From Oreohelix idahoensis (taxonomy: Eukaryota > Mollusca > Gastropoda > Stylommatophora > Oreohelicidae), in assembly GCA_024509875.1 (NCBI GenBank), contig JAMPIV010010573.1:1-64000 (forward strand): a stretch of DNA of 64,000 nucleotides, given 5' to 3'. Shown piece after piece: positions 1 through 10,966 of the stretch. Below the pieces are notes generated by a model. The model was not told the origin of the DNA. It searched no databases and saw nothing but the letters and a program-made list of their open reading frames with translations. The translations under genes and the position numbers were made by a program. Position 1 is the first letter of the stretch; each line of letters starts with the position of its first letter.

Positions 1-1224
1 TTGGGGTCAGGTGGTTTTCGGCGGAGAAAGATAGGTGAAGGAGTTCTTCGGTGATGGAGAAGACTGCCAGGACGTCATGTCTGAGACCTGTCAAAAGTTT
101 GTGATCTCTTTTTTGATTATGGGAACGAAGATAGTTTCTTCTGGGATGGTTAAATCCATGAGTTCCCTAGTGTTCATTCCATAACGCGAGGAGAAGAGCG
201 TTTCTGTGTTTGCTAGTTGTTTTTTCTATGCCAAGGTAAAGAACTGTTTACCGAACTTTTTTCATTCCTAGGCTCAGATGGGCAGACGTCGATATGAATT
301 TACCTATGAATATGTCGGGACGACATATTGTCTAGCAGCACTAAATATGTTTATATGCAGCAACTATGAGGACAGAATATGCTGATCCTTGTAGAATCAT
401 TTATTGTTGATGAAGAAAGCTTCAATTGAAGATTTGGCTATACATCCGTATAGTGAGCGATGCTCAACCGGGAACCAGCAGCCATTGCGGAATTCGATTT
501 ACTTTGAAATTCTACTTATTGCAAATCATCAAGCAGAGAACGGGAATGCTTCCTTATTATCAGGTGATGATTGAGAGATCACTATTATAAAGAAAACCCA
601 ATACCAGTGGGTTAACATTATCTTCACGGAGATTTACTGTATTTAACGGAATCTTCGCTAGAGTGCAAGTTACGTTTATGCTAAAGAGGTTCGGTCTAGG
701 AACCAGGTTGGAACCTTGTATATTAACTGACATGATCAGTCAGTAAGGCCTGATGAATATTTATATATGATATGGAACTATGAATGCTTATATACTGATG
801 TTCCATTGTGAATGCCCTCAACATGAATGCCAATTTATTATTGTACACCGTGGATCAACACTATGCTATTGATGTTAACCTGTGTTGCTGTAACTGTACC
901 CGTCCTGTCAAGTGTGTGCGTCAAATTAAACTATTGAAACGTCTACAGTGGTCTGCATCAGTAACTTCCAAATACGCATGAATGAGTGTTTGCACCTTTA
1001 GTCAACTCCACAGAACAGTCACACATTCGCGTATTGACATTTATCGCAACACTCATTGTCAACACCGTATTCTTGTCGGGGCCTTATTGTATCCCAGGAC
1101 AAGGCGACATATATGCCTGACACTGTGCTCGGTTGTTTGAGTTGACTATTCAGTCCCAGTACATCTTTACAACGTACTCTGATAAAACACAGTATACAGC
1201 ATCCAAGAATAACAGCCTTTATCA
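1..1224 (+). repeat. Family A LTR, plus orientation, start cut by window edge
   Basis: Read forward, this segment aligns by eye with the reverse complement of 5569-6333 continued by 15348 to about 15740. Landmarks include TCTAGCAGCACTA at 331-343 (mirrored at 6310-6322), a GTGAGCGATGCTC stretch near 455, and GAAAACCCAATACCAGTGGG near 593. It ends near 1224 in TTTATCA, as the other copy does. It is therefore an LTR of element 1's family, but in the opposite orientation to element 1's coding region and its other LTR. Divergence is substantial and the left end is outside the window. Confidence 0.7.
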
Positions 1225-1252
1225 CTATCACCACCAGGGGAAAAGGCGTTTA

Positions 1253-2836
1253 TCAAAGACCTAAGAGAATTCTCACTTGTTTTTTAGGCTTAGGAATAGA
1301 GATGTTAAGTATTTTACTGGTATTATGGTCCTCTGTCTTTAGGAAACCATGACCGACACGGTGACGTAGGAAAGAAATTTCGCTAAAACCAATACATGCT
1401 TTAGATGGTTTTGCTGTCAACTTATGCTCGCGTAAGGTAGACAGTAATTCACCTAATCCCAAATAGTGATCTTCCCAAGTATCACTGAAAAGACATGTCG
1501 TCTAAGTACGCAATGACATCTGAACGATGAGATAGGATTCGACGCATCATGCGTACGAATGTAGCTGGGGCGTTCATAAGGCCGAAAGGCATGAAATTCC
1601 ATTGAAACAAACCCCTAGGTGTAGAAAAAGCAGTAAGAGGTTTGGCTCGTTCACTTAATGGGACTTGCCAATATCCTTTTGACAAATCAAGTTTAGTGAA
1701 GAAATGAGATTTAGAAAGCCTAGTAAGTATCTCTTCTAGTAAAGGCATAGGTTCGGCATCGAACTTCGTAACCTGATTCAATTTGCGATAATCAACGCAA
1801 AGACGTATGTTATTGTCTTTTTTTCGCACAATAACCATCGGCGAAGAATATGCAGAACTGGATGGTTCAACTATTTTTAATTCTATCATCTCATCCAACT
1901 CTTTCTTGACCTGTGTCTGAAAATGTATAGGTATAGGATATGGTCTGACCCTAATAGGATTATGGTCAGTTAGAATAATGTCATGTTCAATGACATTGGT
2001 GTGTCCAGAAATGTCAGTAAGGACATCCTGAAATGTTTGTAACATAGAAGAAACTTGTCGCTGTTCCTCTAGAGATAAATTAGGAGAAACAGTAACGTTT
2101 TTCCATGATTCACTAGAATGAAGTGGAATCACTGGAAGAGGGAGATTTACATCCGAGAAACTTGTTTCTTCATCCTGTATTACTGACAAGGATGAGAAAT
2201 GACCATGTGGTACTGGGGAATCGTCCGTTGCCTGGAAAATAAGCAGCAAATACTCAGGACGTTCATGGAATTCCGTAAGCATATTGATGTGGAAGGTTTT
2301 ATGCTTTCCATCAATATCAACAATATAGTCAACATCGGAAATTTTCGAGATTATATCGAACGGACCTTTCCGTGAGATAAGAAGTCTATTTTCCCTACAA
2401 GGTAGCAGAACATATGCTTTGTCCCCAGGACAAAGTTGTCGTAAGGTTCTTTTCTTATTGGCAAATTGCCTTGCCTTCTGTTTGGCAAATTCAGAAGAAG
2501 AAGTTGCTAATCTGCATGCTTCGATAATCTTGTGTCTAAGCGCGATGACATATTCGTAAGAAGATTTTGTGTCATCATCAATATTATCAGCTGTTATAAG
2601 ATCATGAAGCAAAGACATAGGGCCTCGCGGTCGCGCGCCGAAGACAAGTTCAAAGGGAGAAAATCCTGTATGTTCATTGGGGACCTCTCTATACGCAAAG
2701 AGGGCAGCGGGCAGAACCTATCCCAATCTTGAGGATGATCCTCAGTTGTCTTCCCTAGTAAGTTTTTGAGTGTTCTGTTTAGACGTTCCACCATCCCATT
2801 AGACATAGGATGATAGATACTACAAAAGCAGAACAT
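1253..2836 (-). pseudogene. Element 1 pol remnant: integrase C-terminus then reverse transcriptase
   Basis: Three minus-strand blocks (2836-2594, 2618-1482, 1462-1253) give the end of a Ty3/gypsy integrase (SNGMVERLNRT with the catalytic Glu, then a GPF module) followed directly by the reverse transcriptase (LCVDYRKLNQV, TKLDLSKGYWQVPL, FMPFGLMNAPATF, YLDD). Integrase precedes RT, as in element 2, whose protein is very similar. Compared with element 2 there is a 1-nt frameshift near 2710 and a 2-nt loss just after YLDD near 1490. RT stops after KKQVR-LLGL at about 1255, so connection and RNase H domains are absent. The upstream junction lies inside the integrase core: the first two catalytic Asp residues and the zinc domain are deleted. 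Confidence 0.88.
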
Positions 2837-4350
2837 GCCATATTATTCGAGTTTTTATTATCATTAGTCTGATCACAGGCTTCATGGGCCTCTTGCTGTG
2901 CAGACTTTGCCTGATAATGTGATTTATGTCCCTTGTATTGCGATCTACCTCGATTATCATTGCCTCTCCAATTATTATTATTTCCTCTATTGTAACCCCT
3001 ATTTGGGTTTGAGTCATAGTTCTCATGGTTACAATCATTATGTTCATTATAATGAGTATCTCTGTACTTATGGTCTTGTTGTCTCCATGACGGATGACTT
3101 GGATAGTTCCTATAATGACTTCCTCTGCGGAAATTCCTATAATTGTGGCAACCCCTGTATCGAGGGCTGTCAGCTCGTCTCCAGTTCTTCGAAGAAGAAC
3201 CTTGAAATGATTGATTACCTTGATTTTGATAGTTATTCGAGTTACTCTTTTTATCAAACCTGTTTTGTGGTCCTTGAAATTTGTGTGAGTAATTAGGGTT
3301 GTATGGTGTTGCTGAAGCAACTGGCATACTTTTCTTCACCTTAGCGTTGCTAATAGTTACGTCCGGATGTGCAGTGATGTATTGGGTACAATATTGTTCC
3401 ATTTCTTTTAGTGTCTTGGGTTTACGCTCATGTAGGAATTCAAGGAATGGTTTATTTACACTTGACATAATCTTGTCTCTGAGCAACAAGTCCATAAGGG
3501 CTTCATATGTTTTTTCTGTTTTGGACAGCTCAATCCAACGATTAAATGTAAGACGTGTCCTTGCAATGAATTCTGAGAATTCTACCCCTGTTTCAGGTAC
3601 CATTCTCTTAAATAAAGGACGGTAACCTTCCTCTGTCAATTGATATTTTTTTAATAAGGCTGCTCTAATAACATCATAATTATCCTGATCAACCTCTTCT
3701 ACCAAGCTTAAATTAGTCAGAGTGTCACCTTTCAGTATCTCTGATAACTGATTAGCATATTGTGATCTATCCACATTATGATTTCGACAAGAACGTTCAA
3801 ACCTATCTAGCCAAACTGTTATATCGTCACTGGATGGATTAAATGCTGGTAGCTTGATCTTGTAAATAAAAGGTTTACCATTACCACCAGATGACTGATT
3901 AACATTACCCATGTTTGTCAATTTCAATTTTTCTAACTCAAATGCTAAAAGTTTTTCCTCATGTTCCCTTTTTGCCTTTCTCTCCTCGGCTTCAGCTTCT
4001 CTTTGTAATCCTTTTTCTTCAGCCTCAGCTTCTCTTTGTAATCTTTTTTCTTCAGATTCTCTCTGTAATCTTTTTTCTTCAGCCTCAAGTCTTTTTTCTT
4101 CAACCTGAAGTTTTCTTTCCTCCGCTTGAAGTTTTCTTTCCTCTGCTTGAATTTGCCTTAAGTTCTCAGCATCTATTTTCTTTTGTTCAGCTTCTGCTTT
4201 CAATTTATTTTCCTCTTTTTGTTTCTTTTCTTCTGACTTCAATGCCATGGCCCATTGAGCAGTCGAGTATTCTTCCAATTCTTTACCAGCCTTGCCCAGG
4301 GATTTCCCTATCTCAACAAAGTAATCTAAAGTCGACATAATGTCTAACAA
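2779..4350 (-). pseudogene. Element 1 Gag, fused at its 3' end to deleted pol
   Basis: A 523-codon open frame encoding a Gag-like protein. Residues about 25-145 are a Lys/Glu-rich coiled coil built of short repeats (AEERKLQ, AEEKRLQ). Residues about 160-330 hold the capsid-like core (IKLPAFNP, VWLDRFERSC, LLRDKIMSS), matching element 2. The tail from about 365 is rich in Asn, Arg, Gly and Tyr with no CCHC knuckle. The last residues, from about 2834 down, come from out-of-frame integrase sequence created by the deletion that removed protease and most of integrase, so the stop is not the original one. Either of two in-frame Met codons at the start (residues 1 and 5) could be the initiator. Confidence 0.85.
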
Positions 4351-5031
4351 TATGTGACTAGTTACCTGAAAAAGTCAATGAAATTTATGCCACCGTAAAT
4401 GAGAGCAAGTTTTAATAAACTTGAATAATCAGCTCCGTTTATCCCAATCTCTGTGGGAGACAAGCCTTTAATAAGGTCTTGTATACTCACTTGTATAATA
4501 ATAATAATGTAATAATAAACTAATAGTTTATTCTATACCACAAGTGCACTTCATATAGTGTATGATCAAATATACCTTATCTAGCATATGTCAACCAACA
4601 ACATAAACAAAGGACAATCAAGAAAGACAACATGGAAACATTCGCAGAAATCAAATAAACAAATAGGAAAACTTAAGAAAATAATCACAGAACCTGTGAT
4701 GACAACCGCGAGGAAATAAACAACACAAATGACGTCACAGTGTATAAATATAAAGTTGTATAAAACTAAATGACAGGAAAGATGAGACCTACAAATACAA
4801 ACAAATCAAAACAAAACTACAGAACAGAAAAAAAAATTACAAAAACAACGAAGAAAAAACAACACGTCGGCACAGCTAACAAAAATAGCAACAAATTGTC
4901 GCTAGCAAATTTTCAATTAAGAAAATTCGCGCCTACAGAACACTAATATAAGCCCTCTATTACGTGGGAAATCTTATATTAGACACCTTACCCAACCGCG
5001 CACAGACATATACACAACACTATAACATGTA

Positions 5032-5123
<92 letters not shown>

Positions 5124-5568
5124 TATAATGTAATGTAATGTGTTGCACAGAAGGCTCAGATGTTGTTCTATAATGGCACAGTTTCTGATAAAAGAGAATA
5201 AACTGTCACTTTAATACATTAATACTTCTGGCCTAAACTATTACAATGTTCAATTTTGAGCAGAACACCAGAAGATCCACCGTTGAAAAATAAGCACTTC
5301 TCGCTAACACAGTTAATTCTTGCCAGTACCCTGCTGTGCACTGATGTCTGTTCTAACACAAATGTCAACAAGCGCTGACCTAGTTACCGCCTCTGCTCTG
5401 ACAGGTCAGGTCACGTAACGAAACTGCTGACTCGCTGACATCGACTATAACTTGTACTGCTTGTGTTTACGTGTGTCGTATGCGGCCACAGGAAACGATC
5501 TGGTATCAGTAGCTGACTTCTGGCAATGTCCACTGTGCATGTTAGACCCAGAAATCTGGCCACCACAT
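4351..5568 (-). other. Element 1 untranslated leader between 5' LTR and gag
   Basis: About 1.2 kb of non-coding sequence whose reverse complement aligns with the leader of element 2: GGTTGGGTAAGGTG near 4985 against 7985, the CACGTAATAGAGG stretch, TTGCTAGCGACAA near 4900, and GGTCTCTCC/GGTCTCATC. It starts after the 5' LTR with TGTGGTGGCCAGATTTCTGG (about 5548-5567), matching TGGTGGACCAGTTCTGTGGG after the LTR of element 2, which is the likely primer-site region. A (TA)n array is embedded in it. No ORF seen. Confidence 0.7.
5036..5121. repeat. (TA)n microsatellite
   Basis: Uninterrupted TA dinucleotides inside the element 1 leader. Element 2 lacks an array at this position, so it arose after the two lineages split. 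Confidence 0.98.
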
Positions 5569-6333
5569 TGATAAAGACGTTTTGTGGTGATGTACTGCTT
5601 TCATAAAGTTATACTGGACCCGTAAATGAACGGTCAACTCGTCCCGACACAGTGCTGACATCGAGTGAGAATGTAGATGTAAAGGACGCGAATGTGTGTA
5701 CAGTTCTGTTGAGTTGACAAGTCACTCACTCAATCATAAGCAGAAGTCAATGAAGGGTAGACTGCTAATGACGTTTCATACATTTAATAATGGACGTACA
5801 CTTCGACATCACGATTACAGTCATTTGAACAGGTTGGCACAAAAATCATCGTATACTTGAAAAATGGGTGACAATATCAGATGTTCATATATGTGGCATG
5901 TCAATATAATGGAACGATAGTAGGCAAACACTCAATATTCTGGTTGTCTATCGTCTCATGTTCTAACTGACTAATCGCGTCAGTTAAGGTGGATACATAA
6001 ACATCAACAATGGTTCACTGACAGAACCTTCTCCTGGCTAAGTTTCTCAAGCCGTAAATTCACCCAATGTTTATAGCAATAATGTTATACCACAGTAGTG
6101 GGTTTTCATAATATGCAGATCTCTGTACCATTATCAGATATTAAGACCTTTTCTGTTCTCCGATAATGATCCGCTTACAATGGCGGGAATCCAAGATGGC
6201 TCTCCTCCGTGAGCTTCGCTCACCCAGGATGAAAAAATTATGAAGCAAATGTCCTCATTGGGCTTCTATACGTTTCTGCTATCAATAAGGCTGGTTACAT
6301 CAAATAATCTAGTGCTGCTAGATACCATGTCAT
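5569..6333 (-). repeat. Element 1 5' LTR (family A), inner part, interrupted by element 2
   Basis: Minus-oriented LTR ending in TTTATCA at 5569, next to the leader and primer-like sequence of element 1. Its other part lies at 15348 to about 15740, because element 2 inserted at 6333/6334. The 5 bp 6329-6333 (GTCAT) are the left target duplication of element 2. Comparison with the uninterrupted family A copy at 1-1224 shows LTR homology crossing the insertion point without a break, so the empty site is visible in the paralogue. Confidence 0.78.
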
Positions 6334-7060
6334 TGTTGCTGTCATTTTCGACGGAGTCATCTGTCAAGTTATTTGCTTATGTTTTATCATAAGAATAATT
6401 GTGTCTTTACCTTGCGATGTCAGGTTGATTAGGGGTTGTCTTCCCGCGTTTGTTCATTCATTGTGTTTGACCTTTAGGAACTACAGCTCACCTATCCTAC
6501 ATTACAGAACTTATACATTATGCTCAAGATAGCTATGTAAGACTATTTGTCTTTAAACGAACCGAAGTCCAGCGACAAAGCTATATTGTGGGAACCGCAA
6601 AGTATATTTATGTCTAAGGCATTATGCAGGGTTGATGTTAACCGTTTAGTCAGAGATACCAATGGCGGCGCTACGAACTGTCATTATTGGCCAAACACAA
6701 TGTATTGACCATGCACGAATATTCGAAAATTGGTTTACCAGCCTTTTGAAGCCTTTTGAATGCCTGATGTATACCTAACGATTTCCGGTCAGCATGACCT
6801 TGTTTACACTGACTGTTCCTGTTGATGCTATGTGTGTTATCGTCAATAAATGTTTTGAAAACGTGCCAGCAGTCTTCAAGCATCCTTGACTACTGCATGT
6901 GAGTGTATGGGTTGCATTACATCACATATACGAGCCTAAACACATTCACGCCTTCATTTGCACCCACACTCAGCTCATCATTACAAGTACCACACATCTT
7001 AACAACATTTATACTGTCTTGTGCAAGTGATCACCTCAACAAGAGAAAAAGACAGTTACA
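6334..7060 (+). repeat. Element 2 5' LTR (family B), 727 bp
   Basis: Matches 14199-15347 along its length but lacks two internal blocks that the 3' copy has: about 295 bp (14344-14638) and about 130 bp (around 14814-14955). Starts TGTTGCTGTC, ends AGTTACA. AATAAA occurs near 6845. The leader after it opens with TTTCTGGTGGACCAGTTCTG. Confidence 0.88.
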
Positions 7061-8760
7061 TTTCTGGTGGACCAGTTCTGTGGGTCTAGGCTACACATTA
7101 GACAGAGCGAGCAATTAACATTATTGGTGACATTAATGTGATCCAGAAATTTACATTTCTGGTAGGCCAGCTGATGGGGATATTTTCATGAGAAGGACAA
7201 GTGCACATTACATTTTTGATCTGTGGCTCTGCTGCTACATTTATGATGTCTCCAGTGTGGTCCAGAAATTTACATTTCGACACTTCCAAGGTTTGGCTAC
7301 ACAGGACAGAATAGACAAGACAAGTACTGAAGTTAGCATCGAAGCGTTTGCTACGTGGACCATTCTTCTTCTTCTTCTTCCGTCCTTAGCCAACGACCGG
7401 CAAAGCAGTCAGTGGCCATTACGCCTAGTGGCGTCTTAAGGGCAACAGCGAATAGATTTTCTTTGCCGTTGTTCCCATCACGCCTAATGGCGTCTTTAGG
7501 GCAACGACAAATCAATCCGTTTGCCGTTGTTTCCGTAATCAAAGTGACTGGCAAACGGGTGATCAGCCCGTTGGTACGTGGACCATAGCTGCATACAAGT
7601 CCAGTCCCTGATTGTGAACGGTACCGCTGGTCGTTCACACCTTTCAGTCAACAACAGACTTTTCTACGCCCGAGCATTCAAGTTACATTGTTCGAGGTCA
7701 AGTTCCTGTTTGTAAACAGTACGTGAAATTGTAAACATTCGATGTGCAAGACTCAAGATACGAGAAGGTCATAGTAACTTTATGTTCGTGAAAACCACTT
7801 CATGCTACAGTGGATCTGTCAATCAGTGCGCGCTTGACATTTTGTTACTGTGTTCGCAAGGAGCAAGTTAGTTACTGTAATATCATGTGTGACTAAGCTT
7901 TATTTTGCAACACATTGAATTGATTGCTATTTATGTTACTTGTACTGTTGTTGTGTATTTTTCTTGTGTTCTTTTGCGGGCTGGTTGGGTAAAGGTGACT
8001 CCTTTAGATAAATACCACGTAATAGAGGTTATCTATTGAGAGCGTGTCGTTAGGGACTGCAAATTTCCTTAATTGGAATTTGCTAGCGACAATCGTTGCT
8101 ATTTACGTTTAGCTGTGCCGAAACTGTACTTATCGTTGTTTTTGTAATATTTTTTTCTGTTCTTCAGTTTTGATTTCATTTGTTTGTATCTGTAGGTCTC
8201 TCCTTTCTTTTGTTTATTTCTTTACACCTTTTTGTTTATAACAGTGTTGCCATTTGTCTTGTTTACTTTTCGCGGTCATCAGTACACATTTGTGTAACAT
8301 TTTCTTTACTTTTTGCTGTATTGTTTATTTGACTTCCGCGAACGTTTTCGGTTATTGTTCTGTATCTTTGTCTTTGTATTTATGATTGTACTACATTATT
8401 GTCATACACAGTCTACAGACATATACTTGGTCATGTATTATTATTATTATTGATAAGGTACACTCTTCATATAGAGATTATTAATAAAATATTATTATAT
8501 AAGATATTTATACAAGTTCTTGGCTAAAAGACTTGTTATCCACAAAGATTGAGACAAGGTGGAATACATATTCAAGTTCTTTATAAAAAAGACTTGTGCC
8601 CATAGTGAGTGGGATATAAAGGAATTATTTTCCACAGGTACTCAAGTGATTTTTTGTTACATTATAAACAAGTTAACCATACAAGGTCTTTGACTAAGAC
8701 TAAGAGAGTGAAATAAAGTGAAGTGAGTATACAAGTCTAGCATTTCAGACTTGTCTCCCA
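7061..8760 (+). other. Element 2 untranslated leader
   Basis: 1.7 kb without a convincing ORF. The part from about 7980 to 8760 aligns with the element 1 leader. Residues of a primer-site-like start are shared by both elements (TGGTGG, CCAG, TTCTG, GGGTCTA). The motif CCAGAAATTTACATTTC recurs at about 7140 and 7260. A short LINE tail is inserted at 7364-7574. The AAGACTTG motif recurs in the last 250 bp. Confidence 0.6.
7364..7574 (-). mobile_element. LINE 3' end (GAAGAA-tail family), 12-bp target duplication
   Basis: Flanked by TACGTGGACCAT at 7352-7363 and 7575-7586. The left end is a (TTC)n run, a GAAGAA tail on the minus strand. Next to it is the C-terminal code of the LINE family seen at 51925, 55335 and 63941 (ends DATRRDGH). 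The block holding CGCCTA-TGGCGTCTT-AGGGCAAC occurs twice in tandem at about 57-bp spacing (from about 7418 and 7478). It is a strongly 5'-truncated insertion into the leader of element 2. Confidence 0.75.
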
Positions 8761-10954
8761 TTGGATTTGTTCATCCAGCAAGGGTTAACCCTTGGTAAGT
8801 CTGGTAAAGAATTGGAAGAATATTCATCTGCTCAATTCGCCATTGCATTAAAGTCAGAAGAAAAGAAACAAAAAGAGGAAATTAAATTGAAAGCAGAAGC
8901 GGAACTAAAGAAAGCAGAAGCTGAACAAAAGAAGCTAGATGCTGAGAATAGAAGATTAGAACTTGAAGAGAAAAGGTATCAAAGAGAAGCTGCTGCTGAG
9001 GAGAGAAAAGCTCAAGCTGCTGCTGAGGAGAGAAAAGCTCAAGCTGCTGCTGAGGAGAGAAAAGCTCAAGCTGCTGCTGAGGAAAAAAAACTTCAAGCTG
9101 CTGCAGAGGAGAGAAAACTTCAAGCTGCTGTTGATGAAAGAAAATTCCAGATGGAAATGGAAGACAAAAAAATTCAAGCTCAAGCTGCTGCGAAGGAGAA
9201 AAAACTTCAAGCTGCTGCTGAGGCTGAAATTAGAAAAATGGAACATGAAGAAAGAAAACAGAAAATGGAACTTGATGAAAGACTCGCAACTTTGGAGTTA
9301 GAGAAATTGAAATTGGCGAGTATGGGTGCTCAGCAAACAACTTCGAGTACGACAAAGGAGTTTGTTAGTAGGATTAAATTGCCTCATTTCAATCCTTTAA
9401 AGGATGACGTAGCGGATTATCTAGATAGATTCCAATTTTTATGCGATGCGCATAAGGTAAAAAAGGAAAAATATGTTGAACAGCTGTTGGAATTTTTTAC
9501 AGGTGACACAGTGACTACTCTTATGACAATAGACGAACATGAAAGGACTAATTATGATGTTGTCAGAGCAGCATTGCTAAAAATATCAATTAAAAGAAGA
9601 AGACTATCGTCTTTGTTTTAGGACAATGTTGCCAGAAAATGGAGTAGATTTCTCTGAGTTTGTTACAAAAATACGTCGTACATTTACACTATGGGTTGAG
9701 TTGTCTCAGACTGAGAAATCATATGAAGGCCTAATGGACTTATTACTTCGAGATAAGGTTTTGTCATCTGTTAATGATTCTTTTCTTGCATTTCTCCATG
9801 AGCGTAAGCCTAAAAACTTAAAAGACATGGAGGAATACTGTTGTCAGTACGCCACCGCGCACCCCCATGCTACAGTTAGCAATTCTAAAGTGAAAGAAGA
9901 GTTGCCAGTTGCTTCGGCAGCACCATATGGCCCTAATTTCAATAAAAAATTTCAGGGTGCTCAACAAAACTGGAATAGGAGAAGTAATCAGAATTACACT
10001 CGTAAGCAGAGTAATCCAACATATGAAGGTTCTTCTAAGAACTGGAGACAAGATGGTAGTTTTCGTAATTTTGGTGGTAGTAATCTTAGACACTTTCGCA
10101 AAGGTTATCACAATAATAACTATCTAGGCTCTCGAGATAACCATTCTCGACGTCAAGAATATGACGATGGTGAATTTAGAAACCGGGATTCAAACCGGAA
10201 TGATAACTACAATAGACAATATGATAACAATTACAGGGGAAATGATAAGCGCGGTAGACCTAGATATAACAAAAGAAAAGCTTTCCAACAGGCAAACTCT
10301 GCACAACAAGAGTTTGATGGAGCCTGTAATCAAGTAAATGATAGTGGTAACTCTAAGGCTATCACTGATTGTGCTTTCGATTTTGGGAGAGCAACTGAAT
10401 GCCCCCAATGCTTAACATTGTTCGACTCATCGACTGTATCTACCATAAGTTGTGGTCACCCTCTTCCTGCTCTACCTGCTACAGTTGCGCATGATGGGAG
10501 AGGATCTCTCATCTTGCATAACGGTTTAGTGAATGACAAGCGGGTCTCAGTACTTTTCGATTCGGGATGTACTACCGTCGGGGTTAGGGAGTCTCTGATA
10601 GATCCTTGCTGTGCCACTGGAAAAGCGATCAAATGTGTTACATTTGGTGGTACTATGGAAAGTTATCCTACTGCTATTATTAGGATTGACACTCCCTTCT
10701 TTGAAGGAGATGTCCATGCATGTCTTCTTCCTAATCCTATTGCGGATCTTATAATCGGTCGTATTCATGGCGTTAAGGAATGCACCCCGCAACAAATTTC
10801 TATTTGGGAAGAACAAAACATTCAAACGGTCAATGCAGTGGTGACAAGAGCTCAAGCTCTTAATCCCCCAACTTCATCTGATGATAGTAATGAAGTTGAT
10901 AGCCAAGACGAGCACTTGGTGATTTCCCATGACTCGTTTGTTAAACGTCAATAA
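8761..10954 (+). pseudogene. Element 2 gag-protease, frameshifted
   Basis: Two frames, 8761-9621 and 9626-10954. The first is a coiled coil made of six 27-nt units (8989-9150; unit AAAEERKAQ) followed by the capsid-like core (IKLPHFNP, YLDRFQFLC). The frame breaks in an A-run near 9580; the second frame continues the core (LLRDKVLSS), then an Asn/Arg/Tyr-rich basic tail without CCHC knuckle, then an aspartic protease with VLFDSGCTTVGV near 10550 and LIIGRIHGV near 10750. No in-frame ATG is at the start; element 1 has ATG where this copy reads TTG or lacks it. The frame ends in TAA at 10952-10954 and the next pol frame is in phase, so a single stop separates protease from integrase. Confidence 0.87.
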
Positions 10955-10966
10955 GAGGATCCTTCT

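Noticed and set aside
2820..3320. Second open frame (166 codons, Ile/Thr-rich) overlapping gag of element 1
   Set aside because: Alternative frame of the Asn/Arg-rich Gag tail; no domain and not conserved as a product in element 2.
3911..4340. Plus-strand Ser/Phe/Leu-rich frames at 3.9-4.3 kb and minus-strand frame at 8956-9246
   Set aside because: Antisense of the Gag coiled-coil repeats, open only because of the repeat composition.
6903..7118. Plus-strand ORF 6903-7118 and its relative 15190-15492
   Set aside because: They cover the same part of the two family B LTRs; no domain, and the frame differs after the LTR end.
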